Assembly (NCBI RefSeq): GCF_000203795.2
Contig: NW_006281115.1
Coordinates: forward strand, 23,632 to 87,631
Direction of reading: 5' to 3'
DNA from: Batrachochytrium dendrobatidis JAM81
Lineage: Eukaryota > Chytridiomycota > Chytridiomycetes > Rhizophydiales
DNA length: 64,000 nucleotides
This document shows positions 22,684-33,110 of this stretch, in pieces. Within the stretch, counting starts at the first letter, position 1; each line of letters begins with the position of its first letter. Position numbers and translations under genes: made by a program. A model generated the notes under the pieces. The model saw nothing but the letters and a program-made list of their open reading frames with translations, ran no database searches and was not told the origin of the DNA.

Positions 22684-22925
22684 TCTGGGTATGGTGCAGC
22701 TTTTCAAGATTCTGGTGTTCAGCAACAAACTTTTCAATCAGACTTGTCACATTGTTGCAGCTCAGTGGGTTATCGACAGCCTCATCCAGGATATGTTGTA
22801 ATGCAGCGTGTATTGCATGTTAGTTTACTTGTCATTTGTCATGCATCCAATTACATTCATTCAATAAACATCGTGTATTGCCAAACCATAGTGTATTATA
22901 CTAATGACTTGATCATACTGTGTTG

Positions 22926-24626
22926 GAATAGCCAGACATACTTTTAAGCGGTAACCTGTGGCAAAACCAATTCTAGTAGCACACACTTTAAATCTTCAAA
23001 TTAAACTCTTCATCACCAATCCATATGCCTCGACTCCATTATCCTCATTTTTGGGATTCGTGCAACCACTAGCGGGTAACATAATGACATTACATTGACA
23101 TGGCCAACCACAGAAATCGATACCATTGGATAGTTACTTTTGGTTACAACTGCTTATTATCAAGCATTATACTTGTTTGTGTTACAAGCCACAAACAACC
23201 AATTACTATAGAAGCCAAGATATTTTTTATCAATAAACAACTTTTTAAACGATTTTGACTTTTTAATTACTTTATTATACCTTTTCAATATTCCTGAAAA
23301 GACCAAGTCTGTTGATTTTGGATTACTGTGCAACTTTCATTACACTTTTGATTTGGTTTCTTGTGATAACTAGTTACAGTTGCAGTTACATACTATACTA
23401 TATTATATTTACTGTATCCTATCTACTATTACAATTTATACAAATCACAAAGCTCTGTAAAATTCGGACAAAATTCATGTATTGGATTATCAGCATAATA
23501 AGCGCAATATTTCAGTCATTCAGATTCCTTGTTTTGGAATGATCATTTCTGTATCATTTTTCACTGAAATGATAATCAGTGTGTCACTGTGGATCACTGT
23601 TTGAACCAAAGTCAATACTGCAAGCACTCGAGTGCTACTCCAATCAACTGAGTTGAACTGACATTGATATTGATATCAGCAAGAAATCCAATTGATTTCC
23701 AAGTTGAACGAGTTGATTCCAAAATATTGTTATCCACAAACATAAATGTCAATTGCAACACTTTTATCAAACCTATTGGATATCAAATCCAGTAACCCAT
23801 TGTAACAAGCCTTGAATTATGTCTCGGAACAATGCAGCCATGACAAAATACAACACTTTACCAGGTTTGCTGTATACAACAACATATATTTGGAGCAGAG
23901 TTTGAACATATAGTTGCGCAGTTATTTGAAGTTTGTGTGTTTCTAGTATCATAACCAAAATGTGTGTTATTCCATCATCAATACTTTGCTCACAATACAC
24001 TAACACTATTACTACACAATCAGTTGTCAATGACCATGAGTAGTATATGTAGTGCACTGGATGATACCACTTGTTTTAAGCAAGACTGCTAAAATATTCA
24101 AAAGTTGACGACATACTTTGATACATTCGTCCATGATGATTGTGATTGATATTGAACGCATTTGGTTTGTGGTTACAATGTGAATTCTGGTTTTAGAACT
24201 AATCAGAATCGGATTGTCTGGAATTGTCTGGAATTGTTGTTGTGCTAGATTGGTGTTTTCACCTATAATCACTGCTAAATCTGATTCAAAGTTGTCAGGT
24301 GTGATATCCTGACAAATGCCGACATTATCAAAATGCTTACCGTATACAAGTTGATTAAAGTTGCAAGTTGTCTGCCAAACTCATACTTGATGTTTCAGTC
24401 GGACACGATTAGATGGTACAAGGATGTGTCAACAGAGCCATTATTTGTCAAAAAGCGTATGTTACAATAGTAAACTTGAATTTGGACTTTTCATGTTAAA
24501 TGCATCTCAATCCCTTGAATGGACACAATTGTATAATGCCAGTTTTATTAACAACATTGAGTTATCAAATAATTGGAATGGTTGGAATGGTTGAAAATAT
24601 GCCATATCAGTTGCAAAATACAACTA
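22926..24626. other. Intergenic DNA before the Crinkler 3' end
   Basis: No supported gene. An AT-rich stretch near 23,300-23,540 gives a hydrophobic ORF typical of base composition rather than of a gene. Fragments around 24,100-24,300 have some protein-like text on the minus strand (NPILISSKTRIHIVTTNQMR) but no complete domain. They may be remains of another effector gene. Confidence 0.4.
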
Positions 24627-26375
24627 TCACTTTCTACTCTTCAAATCTGGTTGTATTAGTGGGAGTTTTATAACGTATTGCTTCAATCCATGAATGGGTT
24701 GTACCTGCTCTGTGCCATCGATTGGGTTGAAACTCTGCTTTTTGAACCCTTTAAACCGATGAGGCGGAACCACAAAATAAAGTTTGGGTTCATCATACAA
24801 ATTGCACAGTTTTGTAAGAATATCAACTCCACAAATAGGATGTTCAGCAGCAACTGTAAATTGAAACATTCCCTGTTGACTGAGTGAATCAATTGCTGCA
24901 AAATTATCGTCATCTGTCGGTTCGTAATAGTTGCCATCAAGTGCTGCTGCAGTAGGGATAGTATTTATTCCAAATGTAATTCGTTGGCCATTGAGTGCAT
25001 CCAAAGTGATCTTTGTCGCTTTACCATCTTCCAGGCATCTGCATTTGAGAGTTTGTCCACCAGTACAAAAAACCACATGTCCGTATATTTCAAACAAATG
25101 TCTTGAAATCTCGGTTGGAATACTATCAAACATTTGCTGCATATTGGTAATCATTTGAGCAGAATGACGTTGCCAGAGTTGTTCTCCAACATATCTTGAA
25201 GCAATATCAACATGCAGGAATGTGTACTGTCCGTCGTCTGACACAATGGTATGAAGCAATGTATGAGTATTTGCAGATATATTGATTGTGATTCCAATGT
25301 TGTGTACCCCTTTGACTGTATCAACATCAGTCAAAGCTTTCTCCATTGGATTTGATACAATATCAAAGACAGGACGAGCTACACCACCATACATGCGATA
25401 TCTCTCATTGATAGTCTCAATGGGTACATACGGATAGCAATGACGTCGACAAGTCTGTAACTCGTCCAAAGTCCAAACAGGAAAATACCATTGCCTTGCC
25501 ATCTTTTGTTTGACGAACTCCTTGTATCCTTCAGACTGAGGAGATGACATGAACAAGACAATACAACATGATGATCTTGGAGTCGTGTGTCCATCAACAA
25601 TATACAATGTATCTTGTTTCCTAACCAATCCCTCCGCATCAACTCCAAGCTCTGTGACGAGTTGTTGCTGCAAGTCAAAGCATTTGTACGAGGATCCCAC
25701 TTGATAAACAATCCGGTTTGGCTTCAAGGACAGAGTTTTCGTGGTAAAGTCATTCATCAAGCGATGCAATATGTAGACAAAAAACAGTGACTTTCCGATG
25801 CCTGATGTTCCAGATATTGCAAATGATTCCATGCCACGACTAATTTGATCCAGTAGCAAGCCAAACACATCATGATAGCACTCTCTAACATATAGTTTTT
25901 GTATTTTGTCTTGGGTGTATGGGAAAAGGACATGATCTTTCGACTGTATACATTCATCGATCAGCTGGGCGTTTGCAAACGACTTGAATTGGGTTGTCAA
26001 ATCATTGGGTTCGGTACGTTGTCGTTTAGGAGAAAAGTATTGATGGTTTGCTGTTGATAAAGAAGTAGAACCTGCATCAAAAATGGCACTTTTGCTTGGT
26101 TTCCTGGTAGGTAGTGGTAGACAACCAATGACAACACAATAACCATCTTGAGTAAAGTATTCTTGAGGAAGGGAGTCGAGTAAAGCCCAGGTGTTGATTA
26201 GTTGGCTCTTGTTACTGTTGGTATGGAGTTGGAGTTGATGAGCATCAATGTCAGCCATAGCAGGACCATACTCAGACTTGATAGCATCCTGAACGTCACT
26301 CAGGTCTTCAAAGTCAGTCACATTGATTTCAGCAGTAAGTGTGCCATATTGGACATTGAGGTATCGTTTTGGCAT
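24627..26375 (-). CDS. Crinkler (CRN) family protein with P-loop NTPase domain
   Basis: A 582-residue single-exon protein. The start is the ATG at 26,375, matching the expected N-terminus MPKRYLNVQYGTLTAEINV. Residues 1-85 form a ubiquitin-like CRN header ending in the characteristic LLDSLPQEYFTQDGYCVVIG. A short linker holds a basic PKRQR (residues 116-120), a possible nuclear-localisation signal. A P-loop NTPase follows, with Walker A GTSGIGKS at 189-196 and a candidate Walker B/sensor strand in CCIVLFMSS. The C-terminal 200 residues are probably the effector tail; no HNH is visible. CRN proteins of chytrids and oomycetes are thought to act in host nuclei. There is no classical signal peptide, which is usual for chytrid CRNs. 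Neighbours are inverted-repeat arms and secreted genes. Confidence 0.82.
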   Translation of the reverse strand: MPKRYLNVQYGTLTAEINVTDFEDLSDVQDAIKSEYGPAMADIDAHQLQLHTNSNKSQLINTWALLDSLPQEYFTQDGYCVVIGCLPLPTRKPSKSAIFDAGSTSLSTANHQYFSPKRQRTEPNDLTTQFKSFANAQLIDECIQSKDHVLFPYTQDKIQKLYVRECYHDVFGLLLDQISRGMESFAISGTSGIGKSLFFVYILHRLMNDFTTKTLSLKPNRIVYQVGSSYKCFDLQQQLVTELGVDAEGLVRKQDTLYIVDGHTTPRSSCCIVLFMSSPQSEGYKEFVKQKMARQWYFPVWTLDELQTCRRHCYPYVPIETINERYRMYGGVARPVFDIVSNPMEKALTDVDTVKGVHNIGITINISANTHTLLHTIVSDDGQYTFLHVDIASRYVGEQLWQRHSAQMITNMQQMFDSIPTEISRHLFEIYGHVVFCTGGQTLKCRCLEDGKATKITLDALNGQRITFGINTIPTAAALDGNYYEPTDDDNFAAIDSLSQQGMFQFTVAAEHPICGVDILTKLCNLYDEPKLYFVVPPHRFKGFKKQSFNPIDGTEQVQPIHGLKQYVIKLPLIQPDLKSRK

Positions 26376-26531
26376 TTTATGAAAAGAAAAAGAGTAAAAA
26401 AGCAATTTATTTGTCAAATTGTAAAACAAAAATCGACTTTTTAATCGAGTCAAAATAACAAAATTTTGGGATATTTCAAGACAATTCACACGATTTAAAT
26501 ATTTGGAAATTAGTCAAATTTACACCAGAAT

Positions 26532-26620
26532 TAATGTCTCATTAATGTGAGACATTACTAGTGTGAGAGTGTTGACTTGCATTGTGTGAGACATTAGTAG
26601 TGTGTGAATGTGAGACATTT
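26532..26620. promoter_or_regulatory. Palindrome and repeated GAGACATT sites upstream of the Crinkler
   Basis: TAATGTCTCA (26,532-26,541) and TGAGACATTA (26,548-26,557) form a perfect 10-base dyad with a 6-base spacer. TGAGACATTA repeats at 26,587-26,596 and TGAGACATTT at 26,611-26,620. The cluster lies 157-245 bases upstream of the Crinkler ATG. It has the geometry of a binding site for a dimeric transcription factor, which is not identified. Confidence 0.45.
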
Positions 26621-27183
26621 CTGAATAGTTTAACAATCAAAAACCATCAACAATGACGTTTGAACTGAAATTCACATGGCTTTCTTGGTTTCTTCCATTT
26701 TATAAACACACTCACTCACTTGTTAATAAACAACACAATCGAATATTGATTCATTCATTCACATCTTCAATCAACTGCAACACACTTGCCAATAATGACA
26801 ACCATCAATATGCCATCATATGTTCACGATCCTTAGCTATTGTCCATCAAACACGCAATGCAGTCAATGTGTAGTAACCATTGTGTATTGCAATGTAGAA
26901 CACAATCATTGTACAATGAATACAAGTGATCCATTTTACACATACACAGCTGTAAAACGAAGCGTTTGTGGTTACACAACACTCTTGAAGGGTGTGCTTC
27001 TCAATATACCTGATAAAGGGTTGTAGCAACATAGTCCAATCGACATCAACAGCAAAACGGTCAATATGATATTGTGGATAGGGAGCAACATTCTGTGGTT
27101 TGATAGTAACCCACTACAAGCAATCAAGTGATCCTGTGTTGTTGGTTAACCTAAAAGGGTTAGGGTTGGTTTGCTATACAAAA

Positions 27184-27193
27184 CATATAAATA
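27184..27193 (+). promoter_or_regulatory. TATA box of secreted gene copy C
   Basis: CATATAAATA, intact, 85-94 bases before the ATG at 27,278. Same context as copy A. Confidence 0.55.
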
Positions 27194-27277
27194 CAATCGA
27201 GTATGTTCATTCCTATAATCGACACCAGTTTCAACACTCTACTTTTGTACTATTGTTTAAACCCATTGACCAGTCTG

Positions 27278-28066
27278 ATGAAATTGGTTGATATTTTACT
27301 TGTACTGAGCGCAGCAGCAACTGCCAATGCAATACTGATACCGACTGATAATAATGGTTCACCCCGCACATCAAGCACTTCTAGTCAAGTGTCCGTTTCA
27401 ACCAATGAACCTAGTCCAGACACTTCAGATGAATACCAGCAAGAACCAATGGATTTGAGTATTCACAACCGAATCCGGCAACAACCAATGGATCAACTCA
27501 ATCCAAATACTCCCGGTCCAAACCAGCGACCGACTGTGATTGTAGCTGGTCCAAATATTCTCAAACAAGGCCGAAAACGCATAATTGGTGTGATTGATCT
27601 AACCACATCCGACCAAGACCAACAACAACCAACTGATGTAGCTGGACCGAGCACTCCCAAACAAGGTCAAACACAACCAATTGATCAGCCCAACCCAAGT
27701 ACTTCCAACCAAGACCAGCAACAACCAATCGACAAAGTCGAGTCTGCTAATACTGCTTCAAATCAAGTGACTGAATTAAGCGAAGGAAATCAGATAACTT
27801 TTGATGATATAAAGAAAAGGCTTGTAGAGTCTAAAAAAATACGAGACGAAAAAATCAAAGAATACTATGAATCTATGGCTTTTGGATTCAAACAATGGTC
27901 AGTGTTGGGAAAAAAGGAAGATATATTTGTATCAAAGTACGATCCAGACACTGAAAAGAAAGCAAAAGAAGAATATGAAAAGGCAAGTAGAAAAGTAGCC
28001 AGTATCAGAAAACAATTGAAAAGGTTTATGATAAAGCATAGTTTGAAATTCGAAGAGCCGAATTAG
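27278..28066 (+). CDS. Secreted repeat-family protein, copy C
   Basis: A 262-residue single-exon protein. The ATG at 27,278 starts the conserved leader MKLVDILLVLSAAATANA. An in-frame ATG at 27,203 would add 25 residues and is only 10 bases after the TATA box, so it is not preferred. The central region carries family modules (QGRKRIIGVIDLT, DQDQQQPTDVAGPSTPKQG), fewer than in copy B. The C-terminal domain from LSEGNQITF to HSLKFEEPN is conserved. AATAAA at 28,098-28,103, in a flank shared with copy B, may serve polyadenylation. The gene lies on the opposite strand to its three paralogues because its whole cassette is inverted. Confidence 0.8.
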   Translation: MKLVDILLVLSAAATANAILIPTDNNGSPRTSSTSSQVSVSTNEPSPDTSDEYQQEPMDLSIHNRIRQQPMDQLNPNTPGPNQRPTVIVAGPNILKQGRKRIIGVIDLTTSDQDQQQPTDVAGPSTPKQGQTQPIDQPNPSTSNQDQQQPIDKVESANTASNQVTELSEGNQITFDDIKKRLVESKKIRDEKIKEYYESMAFGFKQWSVLGKKEDIFVSKYDPDTEKKAKEEYEKASRKVASIRKQLKRFMIKHSLKFEEPN

Positions 28067-28235
28067 AATTCAGATTGATGATTTGTCAATGATTTTGAAT
28101 AAATTTAAACTTTCTGATGTGTTGATGTTTGTCAAGTATCGTGAATGGGTCAACAACCATATCATTGATTGTATACTGCGTTGGATATTACATCAACAGT
28201 TACTGGATTGTTGATTGATATATTGACACAAGTTG

Positions 28236-29168
28236 TCAGGTGAGTTAAATCAACAGAATTGAATAGTAAACTTGATTGATTGTTTTAATGTAATTTCAAA
28301 AGTCACATCATAGGTTGTTTATTTAACAAAGGGAAAATGTTTTGGTTATTATAAACGTGTCTGTTTAGAATAACAGTGCCTGATGTGTATATTGCATAAT
28401 GTTTAGCAATCATGGATAGAATCATATTAACCAATATAATGTTAGATATTGGTAATGTGTGATCTTTGTAATGGGACTTGGATTGTTGATATGTGCAGCC
28501 TGTTGACATGCATTGTGTGTGGATACTTGTGTGGGATTCTATGTTTGGTACACAAGTATAACCACCACTGATAGAAGATCTATAGTGATAAGGAACCCTC
28601 AACAATGATGTTTGAGCTATGGACCTCATATCTTTCTTGGTATTGTTCCACTACTATCTCACCTCATAAAAGATACGATCTTGGATTAATAAACAACGCA
28701 ATTCATGCATTGGTTCATTACTTTATTGTCATATTTTACTTACTGTGATATACTTTCGACTATGAACCACACAAATATGTTCACAAGCTACAAGAACCAG
28801 CCGGATCATTTGGATCACCGAGTCAAATAGTCCAGTGGTATCAATGAATTGATTGGTAACTCAAAATGACAATATACACAATTGCATGGATTCAGAAATG
28901 ACACTGCAGTGATCAATACAATGCATGGTGGTTGATTGGTGCAATATGATCAAACCATTAGTTTAATACACTATTGTTTGGTAATACACGATGTTTATTG
29001 AATGAATGACAAATGACAAGCATCCAAACATGCAATACACACTGCATTGCAACATATTCTAGATGATGGCCCATTTTGAGTTGCAACAATGTGACGAGTC
29101 TATGATTGAAAAGTTTGTTGCTGAACATCAGAATCTTGGAAAGTTTCACTGTGCTCGAATCGTGGCAA
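28236..29168. other. Intergenic DNA
   Basis: No supported gene. From about 28,945 it is the 3' flank of inverted-repeat arm B. The reverse-strand ORF at 28,303-28,629 shows no family features. Confidence 0.45.
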
Positions 29169-31175
29169 TCACTGTGGTAAGCGATTGTAGAAATACTCGA
29201 GGCAATCCTTATATCCGTAAACTGATTTCGGTAAACTATAATCATCATCCAGTGATACTCCAAATGAAGAATGGCTTGTAAGTTTGGTCGTCAACTCATT
29301 ATTTTCTTCCGTCCTATCCAAAAGCTTCCAAACGTAATCATTTGCATTGTATCTGAATTTTTCACAAATTTGACGAAACTCCTTATAATTGGCTTTAGCA
29401 GAACTCAATTTCCGACTCGGAACTTGACTCATACTCTCAAGCTTTTCCTTCTTTCTAACAATCAATCTTTCCTGAATATCAGCATCAAAACGTTGACTTT
29501 CAAGTAGTTTAAACGCTTTCATGGATTTAATCCGAGATTTTGCAATTTCTTCGATCAACGACACTTCAGTAGCATCAAATTGACCGCAATATTTCTTAAA
29601 TTTATCTGTGCTAGGAGATTCTGGAGAGCCAGATCCACCAGCTGGAGTTGCGCTTGAAGAAGCTGTCAAAGTGCTAGCTGCAGCACTCATGGTCGAACTG
29701 GGATCAGTTGGATTGGCAATTGTGACCGAACAGACAGCAAGGATTGATGATAGTACGGTGATTGATAGTTTCACTGTATTGGTTTGGTTAGGCAAATTGT
29801 AATGATTGTTGCTCAATACGTCGGTTTGGTGACATATTTGTATACATTATTAGATTGATAATATTAAAAGCATATTCCTTGAATGACCGTCCTAAGGGAT
29901 TTGTGTTGTCGGGGTTAGCATTGATTTACTGCTATAAATGTCAACATAACCTTAAAGGGATCTCCCTTTACACAACCGTCCGTTGCTTGATCTGGTACCC
30001 GATATCAAGATCAACGATCAGAGTATATTGTCACACTATGATGTCGCTACACAATATATTTCAAATGATATCATTACATGACGGTACACAAGCAATACTG
30101 TACATCCACTCCATTTATGCTGCAAACATTCGAGATCTCGCCTATTCAACAACACATTGTCACCAATACAATAGTATGTGACATGATCATATTGCATCAA
30201 TCGACTAGTATACAATCGCTGAATACATCACATACATTAAACCGACTTGGTGATATACGAATGTTGCAGTTTGACCAAATCACAATCACCACATTATCGA
30301 CTGTCCAACTCGTTGACATTCAAACCGTGTCATCACTAGTCACAATATAATGGTTGACTGGTTCGTTTGATTGATCTGACATTGACACTTTGCAAACCTC
30401 GACTTGATTCATCAACTTGGATATTCATATAATATTGGGTTTGTATCATCACGTTGGACTCGTTATCAAACACCTTGATGTGTCCATGCAACACAAACTC
30501 GATATACACACATCAGTTATTGTTTGACATGACTGGGTCGATCATACATACCAGACAATGCAACTGTATTAGTTGTATGATACAATCAATCATGGTTGGT
30601 TCATCACCATCAAATATCAAATGTTGATCACGTATACATTGATTTGTAATTGCATGGTCCGTTGGAAATACACACTATGATATGCTTGACAAGTTGTTGA
30701 TTTGCAGTAATCAGATGTGCATCACCTGTAACATTGGATACAATTGACGAGTTGTAACCACAAGTCAACAATCATCGATATGTTGGTGATTGTATTGACT
30801 ACATGATTGGTATTGGATTAGCTGTCATGATCGATTGGTGAGCAATACAATCCACATTGATTATGACGTGTTGCAACTAGTTGATATATGCAGACTCGAC
30901 TGATAATCGAGTATATGTTGATGAGTAACTCTGTCACTGTTTGTCTTGATTGGTCATTGCTACTGCTTGTATATGCAGTGTATTCATGTGTCATGAAATG
31001 TTGGACAATATTCATGATTCAAATATCGACAGTCAAACATTGGTTAACCAACAGTCATACGATTATACAACTGACCCGTGTATTGACAAGTGATCAACAT
31101 CGATCCGGTCATAATTGAAATAGTGTATCACAGAACTCGAAAGTTGGCACATTATTGTTGTGGTGTGGTGTTGGC
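28945..31175. repeat. Inverted repeat, arm B
   Basis: Reverse-complement partner of 20,555-22,925. Non-coding DNA at 30,330-31,170 is nearly identical to 20,560-21,430. The gene inside (29,169-29,774) is strongly diverged from its partner and lacks an ATG. Confidence 0.88.
29169..29774 (-). pseudogene. Secreted coiled-coil family member 3, start codon lost
   Basis: An open frame of about 200 codons homologous to 22,093-22,683. The leader reads KLSITVLSSILAVCSVTIA directly after a GTG at 29,772-29,774, where both paralogues have ATG. The frame upstream runs without any ATG to a stop near 29,850, and the next in-frame ATG lies beyond the signal peptide. The TATA position reads TATACAAATA. The body keeps the Ser-rich spacer, KYCGQFD, a long charged helical region (RLIVRKKEKLESM, LLDRTEENNELTTKL) and a C-terminal KDCLEYF. 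With the frame still intact, it may be recently silenced, use a non-ATG start, or have its start in an unseen upstream exon. Confidence 0.6.
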
Positions 31176-31712
31176 AACTACACACAAATTGACATGAATG
31201 ACAATGTTGATGTCAACTAAAAAGTATTGACGGTTTCAATCAAACAGTGATTTGTTGAAAACCAATACTATCTTGACATATCGACATCACACATTGATAG
31301 TAGTGTCAGAATACCACATGGCTCCAAGTAGTTCAAACCAGTCAATGTGTAGTAGCCATTGTGTATTGCAACTCAGAATACAGTCACTACAAGATGAATA
31401 CAAGTAATCCATTTGACGTCAATACGACACTACATATATTACATTTCAAACTGACACAACACTGATTGACCAATATCAAACCAGTTGATGTCGCAATCTA
31501 CATCCGACTTTGAACAAGTGTATTGATACGTTTGTTGTACAATACACGACATGGTCAGTTGGTGGTATCATGCAACTGACAAGTGATTGCAAGTATGACT
31601 GATAGTTACAATCAACACTGGTTGTTATCAAGTCATTAATGTATATGGAACAAACCGTGTCAATGTATCAGAAAGTTTAAATTTATTCAAAATCAAATTC
31701 ATTGGCGAATCA
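30011..31712. other. Non-coding DNA, arm B and right flank
   Basis: Up to about 31,175 this is the non-coding part of inverted-repeat arm B. From 31,176 to about 31,630 no gene is seen. From 31,630 the flank of secreted-gene copy D begins. No RNA gene found. Confidence 0.5.
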
Positions 31713-33110
31713 TCAATCCAAATCCGAACTCGGCTCATCAAATTCTAAACCATACTTTTTCATAAGCTTCTTTAGCTCTCGTCTGAAATTGTATACTTTT
31801 CTGCTTGCCTTTTTATAATCTTCTCTTGCTTTCTTTTTAGCGTCTGGATCGTATTTTGAATCAGGCAACTCTTTACCCATTTCTAACGCCAATTGATGTT
31901 CTAATTCAAGGTCTGAATATTCATAATATTCTCTGCGTTTTTCTTTTGCTATCTTTCTAGACAATTTAAACACTATCCTCATGTGATCAAAATCCATTTG
32001 ATCTTTTTCGCTTAATCTAGTCATTTGATTTGGAACAGGATTGACAGACTCGTCTTTGTCGATTGGTTGTTGCTGGTTTTGATCGGAAGTGCTTGGACTG
32101 GGTTCACCCATTGGCCGTTTTCGAACTCGTTTGGAAGAACTTGAACTGGCTACATCAGTTGGTTGTTGTTTCCGACCTCGTTTGGAAGTGCTTGGACCGG
32201 ATTGATCCATCGATTGTTGTTTCCGACCTCGTTTGGAAGTGCTTGGAACAGCTACATCAATTGGTTGTTGCTGGTCTTGGCTGGAAGTGCTTGGAACAGC
32301 TACATCGATTGGTTGTTGCTGATCTTGGTTGGAAGTGCTTGAATTAATTATACCCATTATGTCTTGCCAGTCTTCGTCAGAAATCTCTGGATTAGGCTCG
32401 TTAGTCGGACCAGACATTTGGCTTGAAGTGACTGATGCTTTGGGTGAACCATCGTTATTAGCCGGTATCAATATTGCATTAGCGGTTGCTGCCGCAGTCA
32501 GTACAAATAGAATATCAATCAATTTCATCAGATTAGTCAATGGGTTCAAACAATTAGTAGAAAGTAGAGTGTCGAGATTGGTGTCGATTATAAAGCTGAA
32601 CTCAATCGACTATTTATAATTTTTGTATAGCAAACCAACCCTTTTAGGTTAACCAATTATATAGGGTTACTTGACTGCTTGTAATAAGCCACTATCAAGC
32701 TAAACAGTATGCTGCTCCCTAATCATAATATCATATTGATCGATTTGATCGATTAAATTATGCTTTTATGGCCCTTTTATCAGGTATATTGAAAAGCACA
32801 CCCTTCATGAGTGTTGTTTAGCCGCAAACGCTTTGCTTTACAACCGTATTCATGTAAATGAATCACTTTAATATTCATCATGCAATGACTGTATTCTGCA
32901 TTGCAATATGCAATGATTACTACACATTGACTGCATTGCGTGTTTGATATACAACAACCATCATATGACACACAATCAGACTATAGTGTTGAATCTACAC
33001 TTTGCATTCTTAGTAATCATACATTGCACGACCACCAAGTTTGAACCCACATTCATGTATTGTGTTTGACTGTCAATATTGTCAATACAACTCTGTACAC
33101 ACATTTGTTG
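31630..33110. repeat. Secreted-gene cassette, copy 4
   Basis: Same orientation as copies 1 and 2. Contains the 3' flank (gtatatggaacaaaccgtg), the secreted gene and about 550 bases of upstream DNA. It is alignable with 1-1,520 and 13,690-15,640. The upstream part is more diverged than between copies 1 and 2. Confidence 0.75.
31713..32528 (-). CDS. Secreted repeat-family protein, copy D
   Basis: A 271-residue single-exon protein starting at the ATG at 32,528 (MKLIDILFVLTAAATANA). The central region has a regular array of modules DQQQPIDVAVPSTS, SKRGRKQQ and SKRVRKRPMGE, so basic motifs are especially frequent here. The C-terminal domain (LSEKDQMDFDHMRIVF to KYGLEFDEPS) matches the family, with an extra acidic SSDLD at the very end. 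A TATA-like box on the minus strand (ATTATAAATA, complement of 32,611-32,620) is present. Probably expressed; function unknown. Confidence 0.8.
   Translation of the reverse strand: MKLIDILFVLTAAATANAILIPANNDGSPKASVTSSQMSGPTNEPNPEISDEDWQDIMGIINSSTSNQDQQQPIDVAVPSTSSQDQQQPIDVAVPSTSKRGRKQQSMDQSGPSTSKRGRKQQPTDVASSSSSKRVRKRPMGEPSPSTSDQNQQQPIDKDESVNPVPNQMTRLSEKDQMDFDHMRIVFKLSRKIAKEKRREYYEYSDLELEHQLALEMGKELPDSKYDPDAKKKAREDYKKASRKVYNFRRELKKLMKKYGLEFDEPSSDLD

Larger units (their letters stand above)
20555..22925. repeat. Inverted repeat, arm A
   Basis: Matches 28,945-31,175 in reverse orientation. The arm contains about 1.3 kb of non-coding DNA, the promoter and gene of a secreted coiled-coil protein, and about 240 bases of 3' flank. 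Part of the non-coding portion is identical base for base (for example 20,749-20,946 against 30,818-31,015). A stretch of about 90-100 bases around 21,540-21,625 is missing from arm B. Confidence 0.88.
26840..28235. repeat. Secreted-gene cassette, inverted copy 3
   Basis: Reverse-orientation copy of the promoter region, secreted gene and 3' flank found at 28-1,400 and 13,690-15,540. It does not include the protease-like gene. The 3' flank (28,080-28,235) matches about 13,735-13,880 inverted. Confidence 0.8.
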
